This document shows positions 5,426 to 14,179 of a stretch of 64,000 nt of DNA, piece after piece. The stretch spans positions 310,001 through 374,000 of the forward strand of contig NZ_LIYH01000005.1 in NCBI RefSeq assembly GCF_001905885.1. Direction: 5' to 3'. The translations under genes and the position numbers were made by a program. The stretch comes from Streptomyces sp. CB03234. Lineage in GTDB: Bacteria; Actinomycetota; Actinomycetes; Streptomycetales; Streptomycetaceae. Position 1 is the stretch's first letter; each line of letters begins with the position of its first letter. Below the pieces are notes generated by a model that was given only the letters and a program-made list of their open reading frames with translations, searched no databases and had not been told where the DNA came from.

Positions 5426-7843
5426 TCAGCCCGCCCGCACGGTCCAGGAGCGGACGGTGACCCATTCGGCGTACGGGACGGAGGCCGCCGCCCCGGTCTC
5501 GCCCGCCGGCGCGGGGACGTACACGGGGGCGCCGACGGCCCGTGGCAGCACCCGGAGGCGCAGGCCGTGGGCGCGCAGGGCGTCGATCGGGAGCCGGTCG
5601 AGGCCGATGTCCCAGACGCGCCCCGAGAAGAACTGGTCGGCGACGAGCGTGTCCCCCACGTACGCCCGTGCCACGTCGCCGGTCCACCGGACGCGCAGGA
5701 GGGTCCCCGCCGGCTCGTCCAGCAGGGCGTCCGGTACGTCGACGTGGTAGTCGGCGGCCACGGTCTCGAAGTGCTTGTCCTCGGGCACGCTCGCCCGGCC
5801 CAGTACGCCCGTCACGGTCTCCGGCGCAGGCCCGGCCGCGCGGACCAGGACCGGGACGGCCGCCGGGACGGCCTGCCCGGCGGTACCGGCGGTACCGGCG
5901 CCGTCCGGGACGACCCGGTAGCGGGTGAACACCCCGTCCCGCGCGTCCCGCACCGCCGCGCCGGCCACCACCGGGGCCTTGTCCGGTGCGGGCAGCACGG
6001 CGAACGACGGCTGGGCGGCCGGGCTGTGGACCCGTACCTCGCCGTCGTCGAAGACCACGCCGTCCGGGCAGAGCACCAGCCGCTCGGCCCCCCACGCGGC
6101 GCCCCGGTAGACGGTACGGGCCGTCGCGGCGTCCAGGACCAGCAGGCCGGCCCGCCCGCCGTCCGCCGTGTCCACCTCGACCAGGGCGCCGGTGCCGGGG
6201 CGGATCCCGGTGACCAGGACCCGGCCGCCGATGTCCGTGACGTCACCGGAGGGCGTGGTCACGGACGTCACCGTGCCCGCGTCCAGGGCCAGCTCGGGAG
6301 TGATGCCGTCGGTGGCGGCCAGCACCAGCACCGTGCGCCCCTCGACGTCCACGGTGCACACCGGCTGCGCGGTGGCCCACTCCAGCCGCAGGCCCGCCAC
6401 GTCGAGGCGCAGCGGCCAGCAGAAGTAGGCGCCCCGGGGGACGGTGACGGGGGTGCTGGGCAGGGTCACCGGGCCGGTGCCGGGGAGTTCGACGGTGAAG
6501 GCCGTGTCCGGGTGGTCCGGCAGTGGCTCGTGCGGCTGATAGTTGTTGAGGAAGAGGAACGCGGAGGTGCCGTCGGCGCGGACGGCCCAGCGCAGGGTGT
6601 CCCGGTCGTGCTGCCCCGTCGGCCGGTCCTCGGGCAGCACGGACCGCATGGGCGCGATGAGGTGCCCGAAGTCGGCCAGCATCAGGTGCTGGAGTCTCAG
6701 TTCGTGGTACGAGGGGCGCACCTGGCCGTACTCGCCGAGCGGTGCCTGGAAGTCGTACGTCAGGACGGGCAGGTCGTTGGGGTAGCCGGTGGCGTGGGAC
6801 TCCTGGAGGGTGGTGTGTTCACCGGCCGGGTTCGTACCGCCGTGGAACATGTAGAAGCCCTGCCACACCGAGCCGCACCCGATCTTGGTGAGGCCGAGCG
6901 CGCCGACGTCGGCCGCCTCCACGCGCGGCCGGCGGTGGTACGCCGCCGCCATGCCGCCGCCCAGCTCACAGGTGGCCCACGGGTACCGGTCGGCGGGGAC
7001 GGGGTCACCGCCCCGGACGGTCGTCGGCCGCAGGTCCGCGCCGATGCCCTCGTCGTCGCGCTGGTGGGTGAAGAAGAAGTGCTTGCGGCAGGTGTCGGGC
7101 CAGCCGCCGTCCGCCTCCGTCCAGAACGTCTCGGGGTAACCGCCGTACAGCGGGAGCAGTTCGTCGGGGGGCAGCTGGACCCCGCCCCAGGCGGTCGACG
7201 TCCACAGCGGCGCGCTCAGCCCGGCGTCCTGGGCCATCCGCTTGAGGGTGAGGAGGTGGCCGGGCTGGTCGTAGAGCTCGTTCTCCACCTGGATCGCGAC
7301 GATGGGGCCCCCGTGGGCCCGGTCGAGGCCGCGCAGCTGCTCGGCGACGGCCGCGAACCAGGTGCGTACGGGTTCCAGGTAGGCGGGGTCGTCGGTGCGG
7401 GGCGTGCAGGGGCGGGCCAGCAGCCAGTCGGGGAGGCCGCCGTTGCGTACCTCGGCGTGGGACCAGGGGCCGATGCGGGGGATGAAGTCCAGGCCGTGGC
7501 GGGCGCACAGTCGGGCGAAGCGCCGCAGGTCGCGGTCGCCGTCGAAGCGGGTGCGGCCCTCGGTCTCCTCGTGGTGGATCCAGATGATGTACGAGGCGAC
7601 GGCGGTCACCCCGCCCGCCTTCATCTTCAGCAGCTCCTCCTCCCACTCCCCGGCGGGGTAGCGGGAGTAGTGGAACTCCCCGGAGACCGGGAACCAGGGG
7701 CGGCCCCCGCGCGTCAGCCAGCGGCTGTTCACCTCGATGGGGTCGGGTACGCCCGGCGCGTCGGCGAAGAGCAGGTGGCCGGTCGTCGGAGGCGCGGCGG
7801 GTGCCGGGACGCGCAGGAGGTGGGGGCGGGGCGGGTGTGTCAT
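5426..7843 (-). CDS. GH35-type beta-galactosidase, divergent large form
   Basis: The 805-aa protein has a GH35 barrel near residues 30-400: RGGRPWFPVSGEFHYSRYP, IGPWSHAEVRNGGLPDWLL, then VAIQVENELYD with Glu189 as probable acid/base and CELGGGM with Glu293 as probable nucleophile. Beta-sandwich domains follow, ending in the WVTVRSWTV region. There is no signal peptide, so it acts in the cytoplasm on imported galactosides. It starts with ATG at 7843, sharing one base with the stop of the upstream GH35 gene (TGATG). The sequence differs clearly from its neighbour, so the two are not a recent duplication and probably have different substrates. Confidence 0.88.
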   Translation of the reverse strand: MTHPPRPHLLRVPAPAAPPTTGHLLFADAPGVPDPIEVNSRWLTRGGRPWFPVSGEFHYSRYPAGEWEEELLKMKAGGVTAVASYIIWIHHEETEGRTRFDGDRDLRRFARLCARHGLDFIPRIGPWSHAEVRNGGLPDWLLARPCTPRTDDPAYLEPVRTWFAAVAEQLRGLDRAHGGPIVAIQVENELYDQPGHLLTLKRMAQDAGLSAPLWTSTAWGGVQLPPDELLPLYGGYPETFWTEADGGWPDTCRKHFFFTHQRDDEGIGADLRPTTVRGGDPVPADRYPWATCELGGGMAAAYHRRPRVEAADVGALGLTKIGCGSVWQGFYMFHGGTNPAGEHTTLQESHATGYPNDLPVLTYDFQAPLGEYGQVRPSYHELRLQHLMLADFGHLIAPMRSVLPEDRPTGQHDRDTLRWAVRADGTSAFLFLNNYQPHEPLPDHPDTAFTVELPGTGPVTLPSTPVTVPRGAYFCWPLRLDVAGLRLEWATAQPVCTVDVEGRTVLVLAATDGITPELALDAGTVTSVTTPSGDVTDIGGRVLVTGIRPGTGALVEVDTADGGRAGLLVLDAATARTVYRGAAWGAERLVLCPDGVVFDDGEVRVHSPAAQPSFAVLPAPDKAPVVAGAAVRDARDGVFTRYRVVPDGAGTAGTAGQAVPAAVPVLVRAAGPAPETVTGVLGRASVPEDKHFETVAADYHVDVPDALLDEPAGTLLRVRWTGDVARAYVGDTLVADQFFSGRVWDIGLDRLPIDALRAHGLRLRVLPRAVGAPVYVPAPAGETGAAASVPYAEWVTVRSWTVRAG

Positions 7844-9606
7844 CAGGACTTCTCCGGTCCGAGGTCGGGCGTGTCGGTGAGCAGGGCGCGCGTGCCGGTG
7901 GTGGCGTGCAGCTCCAGCACGACGAGCTCATTGGTGCCGGGGCGCAGGACGGGGGCGGGGACGTACAGGGTGCGCTGCGGGCCGCGGTTCCAGTAGCGCC
8001 CGAGGGCGAAGCCGTTGATCCACGCCTGGCCCTTGGTCCAGCCGGGCAGGGCGAGGAAGGCGTCGGCCGGGGCGCGGACGTCGAAGGTGCCGCGGTGGAA
8101 GGCGGGTCCGGCGTCCGTGGCGGCGGCGGAGGGGCCGAACGGCACGGCGCGCGGGTCGTCCAGGGGCAGCGGGTGGCAGTCCCAGCCGCGCAGCACGGTG
8201 CCGTTGAAGGCGACGGGGCCGAGCAGGCCCTTGGGGGTGCCGATGCGGGGACCGTAGTTGACGCCGCCCAAGTCCTCGACGAGGACGTCCAGTACGGCGC
8301 CGGGGCGCGGGACGCGCAGGGGCAGGGTCTCGTCGTGCCGTTCCCGTTCGAGTACGCCGACGGGGGCGCTGTCCACGAAGACCTGGGCGCGGTCGCCGAC
8401 GCCGCCCGCGAAGGTGAGCAGGCCCTCACCGGCGCCGGGAAGGGTGGTGCGGTGGAGCAGGAACCCGGCCCGCAGGCCGAGGTCGCCCATGGTCGGCGGG
8501 TCGTCGGTGCGCACCGGCTCGGCCAGTGCGCCGGCGAGCGGCAGCAGCGGCGCCCGCTGGTCCAGGACGACGGGGGTGGGCGGGAGCTTGGCGCCCGGTG
8601 CCGGGGCGGGCTCGCCGGGGACCGGCGCGTGGCGGGCGATGACCTCGCGGAAGGCGTGGTACTTGGGGGTGGGGTCGCCGCACTCGGCGAGCGGGGCGTC
8701 GTAGTCGTACGAGGTGACGGTCGGGGTGTAGGCGTGCTCGTGGACGGCGCCGTTGGTGAAGCCGAAGTTGGTGCCGCCGTGGAACATGTAGATGTTGACG
8801 GACGCGCCCGCCGCCAGCAGCCGGTCGAGGCCGTCGGCGGCGTCCGCCGCGTCGCGGGTGTGGTGGGGGCCGCCCCAGTGGTCGAACCAGCCGACCCAGA
8901 ACTCGGAGCACATCAGCGGGCCTTCGGACCGGTGCGCGCGCAGCCGGGCGAGCGACTGCTCGATCCGGCCGCCGAACGTCCCGGTGGCGAGCGTGCCCGG
9001 CAGGCTCCCGGCGGCGAGGTGCGCGGGGTCGGCCTGGTCGCAGGTGAACAGCAGTTCCTCCACGCCCCGTGCCCGCAGCCCCTGTTCCAGGTGCTTCAGG
9101 TACGCGGCGTCGTCGCCGTACGCCCCGTACTCGTTCTCCACCTGCACCGCGATCACGGGCCCGCCCGAGGCGGCCAGGTGCGGCAGCAGCGGGGGCAGCA
9201 GCAGGTCCAGGTAGCGGTCGACCGCCCCCGTGAAGCGGGGGTCGCTGCTGCGCAGCCGGATGTCCGGGTCGGACGTGAGCCACGAGGGCAGGCCGCCGCC
9301 GTCCCACTCGGCGCAGATGTACGGGCCGGGCCGCAGCAGGACGTGCAGGCCCTCCTCCTGTGCCAGCCGCAGGTACCGGGGCAGGTCGAGGAGGCCGTCC
9401 AGGACCAGGGGGCCGCCCGGGTCGGGCTGGTGGGCGTTCCACGGGACGTACGTCTCCACCGTGTTGAGCCCCATGAGCCGCGCCTTGCGCAGCCGGTCGG
9501 CCCACTGACCGGGATGGACGCGGAAGTAGTGCATCGCGCCGGAGATGATCCGGAACGGCTCGCCGTGCAGCAGGAAACCGTCGGGCGTCGTCGTCAGGGC
9601 GGGCAT
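7843..9606 (-). CDS. GH35 beta-galactosidase, canonical form
   Basis: The 587-aa enzyme hydrolyses terminal beta-galactosyl residues. Visible landmarks are ISGAMHYFRV, the substrate loop RPGPYICAEWDGGGLPSWL, the acid/base motif VQVENEYGAYG (Glu159) and the nucleophile motif MCSEFWVGWFDHWG (Glu235), then NIYMFHGGTNFGF. C-terminal jelly-roll domains end near GTNELVVLELH. No signal peptide is present. It follows the MFS gene after 40 bp and is coupled to the second GH35 gene by a one-base stop/start overlap. The length and all key residues are normal for bacterial GH35. Confidence 0.93.
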   Translation of the reverse strand: MPALTTTPDGFLLHGEPFRIISGAMHYFRVHPGQWADRLRKARLMGLNTVETYVPWNAHQPDPGGPLVLDGLLDLPRYLRLAQEEGLHVLLRPGPYICAEWDGGGLPSWLTSDPDIRLRSSDPRFTGAVDRYLDLLLPPLLPHLAASGGPVIAVQVENEYGAYGDDAAYLKHLEQGLRARGVEELLFTCDQADPAHLAAGSLPGTLATGTFGGRIEQSLARLRAHRSEGPLMCSEFWVGWFDHWGGPHHTRDAADAADGLDRLLAAGASVNIYMFHGGTNFGFTNGAVHEHAYTPTVTSYDYDAPLAECGDPTPKYHAFREVIARHAPVPGEPAPAPGAKLPPTPVVLDQRAPLLPLAGALAEPVRTDDPPTMGDLGLRAGFLLHRTTLPGAGEGLLTFAGGVGDRAQVFVDSAPVGVLERERHDETLPLRVPRPGAVLDVLVEDLGGVNYGPRIGTPKGLLGPVAFNGTVLRGWDCHPLPLDDPRAVPFGPSAAATDAGPAFHRGTFDVRAPADAFLALPGWTKGQAWINGFALGRYWNRGPQRTLYVPAPVLRPGTNELVVLELHATTGTRALLTDTPDLGPEKS

Positions 9607-9646
9607 GCGGAAGCTTCCCTTCGCTTCGGGGTACGGGACCGTGGGG

Positions 9647-10897
9647 TCAGCGGGGCCGGGTGCTGCGGATCAGCCAGAGCGTGGCCGCCAGGCACAGCGC
9701 CGAGACGCCGCACAGCAGGAGCGGCACCGCGCGGATCCCGGACCACTCGATGGCCTTGCCGAGCGCGGGTCCCGCGGCGACCCCGCCGACCATGGACGCG
9801 GCGATCACCACCGCGCCGGCCCGCCGGGCCCTCGGGGCCGCCCGGTTCAGCCAGGGCAGCCCGGTGGGGAAGATCGGCGCGATGAACAGCCCGACACCGG
9901 CGTACGCGTACGGGGCGAGGCCCGGTACCGAGGCCAGCAGCAGGCAGACCGTCATGCCCGCGCACGAGACCGTGATGATGGCCTGCGCCGAGAAGCGCAG
10001 CGCGATCGGCGCGACCAGGAAGCGGCCGGCGGTCATCATCAGCCAGTACACGGAGGTGGCGGTGGCGGCGACGCCCGCGCTGTAGCCGACCGTCTCCAGA
10101 TGGGTGGGCTCCCAGCCGCCGACGCCGGCCTCGACGCCGACGTGCAGGACGTACAGCGCGACGAACACGGCGAGCACCGAGCCCAGGCTGCGGCCCAGGA
10201 CCCGGCCGCCGGGCGCCCCCTCGGTGCCGGCCGGCTGCGGGGCCCGGTCGCGTACGCCGCGCAGGCACAGCAGCAGCGGCAGGTTGGCCAGCGCGAAGAC
10301 CAGGAAGACGGCCGGGTAGTGCGCGGAGCCGACCGCGCCGATCACCGCCGGGCCCAGGATCGCTCCCACGCCGAAGTGCGCGTTGAGGACGTTCAGCATG
10401 GCGGTCGAGCGGCGGCCGAAGCCGACGGCGAACAGCTGGTTGAGGCCGTAGTCGATGCCGCCGAAGCCCAGCCCGGCCAGCAGGGCGGTGGCCAGCCCGA
10501 CGGGCCAGTTCGGCGCCAGCGCGAAGCCCGCCGCGCCGACCGCCATCAGCAGGTACGAGCCGCCCAGGAGCTGCCTGTTGCCGGTCTTCCCGTAGAGGCG
10601 GTCGAAGAGCAGTACACCGGCGACCCCGCCGATGAAGTGGGCGCTCAGCCCGAGCCCGGCGGCCGAGGGACTGAGGCCGAACTCCTCGCGGAAGGCGGGG
10701 ATGGCGGGCCCGTACAACGCCTGGAGCGCGCCGATCAGGACGAAGCCCACGCAGGACGCGACCACGGCGGCCGGGCTGAAGACGGGAGCATGCGGCGCGG
10801 CTGCTTTTCCGCCGGTGGTCCGCGTGGCCGGAGCGTCGGGGGCGTGCCGCGTGGCCGGAGCAGGGCCGGCGGGCCGGGCGGTGGGGGGCTCGGTCAC
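9647..10897 (-). CDS. MFS transporter
   Basis: Starting at GTG 10897 (VTEPPTARPAG) the product is 416 aa, with a Pro/Ala-rich cytoplasmic tail of about 40 residues and then some 12 hydrophobic segments. The first is VVASCVGFVLIGALQALYG. A typical MFS loop follows helix 2 (FDRLYGKTGNRQ). It resembles sugar or hydrophobe permeases of the FucP-like group, but the substrate cannot be read from sequence. The GTG overlaps the stop of the upstream GMC gene by four bases. In context it may import the galactoside cleaved by the two GH35 enzymes or export the operon's product. Confidence 0.85.
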   Translation of the reverse strand: MTEPPTARPAGPAPATRHAPDAPATRTTGGKAAAPHAPVFSPAAVVASCVGFVLIGALQALYGPAIPAFREEFGLSPSAAGLGLSAHFIGGVAGVLLFDRLYGKTGNRQLLGGSYLLMAVGAAGFALAPNWPVGLATALLAGLGFGGIDYGLNQLFAVGFGRRSTAMLNVLNAHFGVGAILGPAVIGAVGSAHYPAVFLVFALANLPLLLCLRGVRDRAPQPAGTEGAPGGRVLGRSLGSVLAVFVALYVLHVGVEAGVGGWEPTHLETVGYSAGVAATATSVYWLMMTAGRFLVAPIALRFSAQAIITVSCAGMTVCLLLASVPGLAPYAYAGVGLFIAPIFPTGLPWLNRAAPRARRAGAVVIAASMVGGVAAGPALGKAIEWSGIRAVPLLLCGVSALCLAATLWLIRSTRPR

Positions 10898-12396
10898 GCG
10901 GACTCCAGATGACGGGCCACGATCTCGTGGGCGAAGGACATGATCGTTCCCTGCGGGCTGATGCCAGGGGCGCCGGGCAGCACACTGGCGTCGCACAGGT
11001 GCAGGTTGCCGAAGCCGTACGGCCGGCCCAGCTCGTCGCACACCCCGCCGCGCCCGGGCAGCGCCATGGGGCAGCCGGCCATGGCGTGCACGGACACCAG
11101 CTCCCAGTCGCCGGGGCGCACCCGGGCGCAGTACGCCTCGACGTCCGCCTCCGTACGCAGCGGCCCGGCGGCGCTCGTGGGCGGCAGCAGCTCCACGGCG
11201 CCCGCCGCGAACAGCAGCCGGGCGGTCCGGCGGAACGCCAGCCGCAGCGCGTGGTGGTCGGCCCGTGTCATGCCGTGCCGCAGCAGCGGGGTGCCGGCCA
11301 CGGTCCCGGCGATGCGGGCGTACCCCTGCATCCGTACCTGGGTGGTGAACATGCCCAGCTGGGAGCGGGCCGCGAGCAGGTCGTCGACGAGGTCCGGGGC
11401 ACGGCCCGCGAGCGCGGCGCCCAGGCCGCCGGGTGTCAGGTTGGACGGCATGACCAGCATCCCGAGCGCGGAGTGCTCCTGGACCTGGGCGGTGAACATG
11501 GTGCCGCGCACCGCGTCGACGACCCGTGGGAAGCGGGCGACGGTCCGCAGGTTCAGGTGCAGCGCGATCCGCCGTCCGGCCGTGCGCGCGTGGATGCCGC
11601 TGCGGCGCAGCAGCACGGGGGTCCCGATGGGGCCCGCGGCGACGAACAGGGTGCGCGGGCGGTAGCGGACGCGGCGGCCGTCCGGACCGGTCGCCTCCAC
11701 GCCGCGCACCACCCCGTGCCGGTGGGTGATCCGCTCCACGCGTACGCCGGGGCTGACGCGCGCGCCCAGCGCCTCGGCCTCCGGCAGGTACGTCACGGCC
11801 ATGCTCTGCTTGGCGCCGCTCGGGCAGCCGGTGGCGCACTGGTTGCGGTGCTCGCAGCCGCGCACCACGCGCTGCGGGTGCTGCCAGCGCCAGCCGAGGG
11901 ACTCCGCGGCCAGCGCCAGGAGCCGGGAGTCCTCGTTGCCGTCCCCGTGCTCCTGCACGATCATGCCGAGGCGCCGCCGCACCTCGGCGAAGCGGGGCCC
12001 TATGACGGGCGCGCGGTAGCTTCCGTACCCGGACCAGGCCGCCCAGCAGTCCAGGACGGCCGCCGATGGCTCCCACAGCAGGCCCCCGTTGACCACGGTC
12101 GTGCCGCCCACGGCGTGGGCCTCGCCGTAGGCGATGGTGGGGGTGCCGAAGACGGCGGTGGCCCCGCCGTTGCGGTACAGGCGGCGCATCGACTCCGCCG
12201 GACTGGCCGCCGCCAGCTCCCGGGTGCCGACCCGGGGGCCCTCCTCCAGGACGGTGACGGACCGCCCGGCGCGGGCCAGTTCGAGCGCGGCGACGGCGCC
12301 GCCGGCTCCGGAGCCGACGACCAGGGCGTCGCACTCGACGTCGGCGGGGCGACCGGAACGGGCGGAGCGGGCGCGCGGTGCGGTCAGCGGGCTCAC
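10894..12396 (-). CDS. GMC-family FAD oxidoreductase, long-chain alcohol oxidase-like
   Basis: The product from GTG 12396 is 500 aa. It has the FAD-binding ALVVGSGAGGAVAALELARAG, the GGTTVVNGG motif, a Cys-rich motif CEHRNQCATGCPSGAKQS as seen in long-chain alcohol oxidases, AAGPIGTPVLLRRSG, and the C-terminal substrate/FAD motif VHAMAGCPM...LHLCDASVLPGAPGISPQGTI. Family members oxidise alcohol groups on lipids, sterols or sugars to carbonyls. No TAT or Sec signal is seen. The start overlaps the stop of the 123-aa gene (GTGA), suggesting the two proteins work together. The substrate is unknown, but the Cys motif favours a lipophilic alcohol. Confidence 0.88.
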   Translation of the reverse strand: MSPLTAPRARSARSGRPADVECDALVVGSGAGGAVAALELARAGRSVTVLEEGPRVGTRELAAASPAESMRRLYRNGGATAVFGTPTIAYGEAHAVGGTTVVNGGLLWEPSAAVLDCWAAWSGYGSYRAPVIGPRFAEVRRRLGMIVQEHGDGNEDSRLLALAAESLGWRWQHPQRVVRGCEHRNQCATGCPSGAKQSMAVTYLPEAEALGARVSPGVRVERITHRHGVVRGVEATGPDGRRVRYRPRTLFVAAGPIGTPVLLRRSGIHARTAGRRIALHLNLRTVARFPRVVDAVRGTMFTAQVQEHSALGMLVMPSNLTPGGLGAALAGRAPDLVDDLLAARSQLGMFTTQVRMQGYARIAGTVAGTPLLRHGMTRADHHALRLAFRRTARLLFAAGAVELLPPTSAAGPLRTEADVEAYCARVRPGDWELVSVHAMAGCPMALPGRGGVCDELGRPYGFGNLHLCDASVLPGAPGISPQGTIMSFAHEIVARHLESA

Positions 12397-12764
12397 AGGG
12401 CGCCCTCCTTGGGGCGTACGGCCCGGGAGGTTACGCCGTCCAGGGCGCCGTAGAGCGCCAGGGCCGTGGTCGCGCGCAGCAGCTCGCCGAAGCCGGGCAG
12501 GGCCCGGAGCCGGGCCAGGGCGCGGCGGATCTCCTCGGGGGAGGCCGACCGGGGCCACCGGCGGGTCAGGGCGTAGAAGGCCGCCGGGAACAGGCGCAGC
12601 GCGGCGACGGTCGCCCACCGGTAGCCCGTCGGCATCCGGTCCAGGCTCCCGGCGGTGTGCCGGACCGCCCGCGTCAGGGCATCGGCGGGGCGCAGCGCGT
12701 CGTACGCGGCGGCCCAGCAGGCCGGCAGGCCCGATGCGTACAGCACGCGCTCGGTGCCCCTCAT
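12393..12764 (-). CDS. Small unknown protein paired with the GMC oxidoreductase
   Basis: The 123-aa product starts at ATG 12764, inside the stop of the aminotransferase gene, and ends inside the start of the GMC gene, so it is coupled on both sides. It is helical and Arg/Ala/Leu-rich (YRWATVAALRLFPAAFYALTRRW), with a possible membrane-surface helix. Small helical partners (gluconate 2-dehydrogenase subunit 3-like) often accompany GMC oxidoreductases. The position fits such a role, but I see no diagnostic motif and no signal peptide. Confidence 0.7.
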   Translation of the reverse strand: MRGTERVLYASGLPACWAAAYDALRPADALTRAVRHTAGSLDRMPTGYRWATVAALRLFPAAFYALTRRWPRSASPEEIRRALARLRALPGFGELLRATTALALYGALDGVTSRAVRPKEGAL

Positions 12765-14179
12765 CCGGCCACCTTCTCCCGTACCAGACCGGCCACGAGC
12801 CGCGTCGCGCCCTGGTCGAGCACCTCGTCGAGGGCGGAGACGAACAGGTCCACCTCGTCGGTGCGGGTCACCAGCGGCGGCGAGACGATCAGGGCGATGG
12901 CGCGGTTGGAGCCGAAGAAGGTGAGGATGCCGTGCTCGCGGTAGAGGGCGGCGACCACGGCGCCGGTCAGCAGCTTCGGCACGGCCTGCGGGTCCCTGGC
13001 CACCGAGGTGGGCAGCAGGGCCCGCAGCCTGGCGGGCACGTCGGGGCCGGGCGTGAGGAACACGCCGTGCAGGGCGCCGCGCCCCTTCACCTCCCGGACC
13101 AGGCGGGGATGGCGGGCGGCGACCCCGGCGAGTCCCCGGGTGAGGCGCTCGCCCAGGTCGCGGGCGCGGCCGGGGAAGTCCTCCTCGACGGCGACGGCCA
13201 CGGCCTCCAGCGCGGTCGCGGTCTCCTCGCCGAATCCGTAGTACGTCGTGCTGTGCAGCGTGGCGTCGGACAGGTTGTCGTACGCGGCGCGGAAGACGGG
13301 CTCCCGCGTGATGTAGCCGGAGATCGACGCCTTGCCGCCGCCGAAGGACTTGGACGTCGTGACGATGTCGGGCACGAGCCCCGGGTGGTGCATGAAGTGG
13401 AAGAGGGCGCCGGTCTTGCCCCAGCCGGTGTACACCTCGTCGAAGATCAGCACGATGTCGCGCTCGGTGCAGATACGGCGGACCTCGCGCAGGAACTCCG
13501 GCGAGCACTCGCGCAGGCTGGAGGCGCTGAAGGGTTCGAGGACGACGGCGTACACGTCACTCTCGCCCGGGCCGTTGGTGTGCCGGTCCAGGGCGAGCAG
13601 GAAGGAACCGAGGTCGTCGTAGGCGAAGGTGTCCGTGCCGGGGATCCGCGGGTAGGGGAAGTGGATCTCCGGGGAGGCGGTGAGGCTGCCGGCCCCCAGG
13701 AGCTTGCCGTGAAAGGCGATGTCGGTGTGCAGGACGGTGCCACGGCGGCCCCGGTGGTACTTGTAGGCCAGCTTCACCGCTCCTTCCACCGCCTCCGCGC
13801 CGGAGTTGGGGAAGTAGCTGATGTTCAGGTCCCCGGGCAGCAGGGACGCCAGGTTGTGGCTGAGCGCCGCCACGTAGGGCGAGAGGTAGTTCTTGTGCAC
13901 CTCCATGCGGCGCGCCTCCTGGAAGCGGCGCCGCGCCTTGAGGATCCGCGGATGGTTGTGCCCGTGGCTGAGCACGCCGACCCCGCCGGTGAAGTCCAGG
14001 ACGCGGCGGCCGTCGCGCAGGTGGATCCACGCCCCTTGGGCATGGTCGACCTGGTCGCGGCCGAAGCCGAACGAGCCGATGAGCGAGACCTGGCTGCGGC
14101 TGACGAACCGCCGGTACAGGTCGTGGACCTGCTCGGTGGTCAGCGCCTCCGCCTGGTCGAGGGTCAGGAGGTCAGGCAT
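12761..14179 (-). CDS. Class III PLP-dependent aminotransferase
   Basis: The 472-aa protein starts at ATG 14179. Landmarks are LDFTGGVGVLSHGHNHP near residue 60, the phosphate-binding FPNSGAEAVEGAVKLA, the cofactor aspartate in LIFDEVYTGWGKTG, and the Schiff-base lysine in DIVTTSKSFGGGKAS. Class III enzymes transfer amino groups to aldehydes or ketones, often at the end of a carbon chain. Together with the alcohol oxidase downstream it could turn an alcohol into an amine. Its start overlaps the end of the FAD oxidoreductase gene by 8 bp, and its stop overlaps the next start (ATGA). Confidence 0.9.
   Translation of the reverse strand: MPDLLTLDQAEALTTEQVHDLYRRFVSRSQVSLIGSFGFGRDQVDHAQGAWIHLRDGRRVLDFTGGVGVLSHGHNHPRILKARRRFQEARRMEVHKNYLSPYVAALSHNLASLLPGDLNISYFPNSGAEAVEGAVKLAYKYHRGRRGTVLHTDIAFHGKLLGAGSLTASPEIHFPYPRIPGTDTFAYDDLGSFLLALDRHTNGPGESDVYAVVLEPFSASSLRECSPEFLREVRRICTERDIVLIFDEVYTGWGKTGALFHFMHHPGLVPDIVTTSKSFGGGKASISGYITREPVFRAAYDNLSDATLHSTTYYGFGEETATALEAVAVAVEEDFPGRARDLGERLTRGLAGVAARHPRLVREVKGRGALHGVFLTPGPDVPARLRALLPTSVARDPQAVPKLLTGAVVAALYREHGILTFFGSNRAIALIVSPPLVTRTDEVDLFVSALDEVLDQGATRLVAGLVREKVAG

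Noticed and set aside
5567..7996. Long plus-strand frame opposite the large GH35 gene
   Set aside because: The minus strand carries clear catalytic motifs; the plus frame is Gly/Arg/Val-rich shadow sequence.
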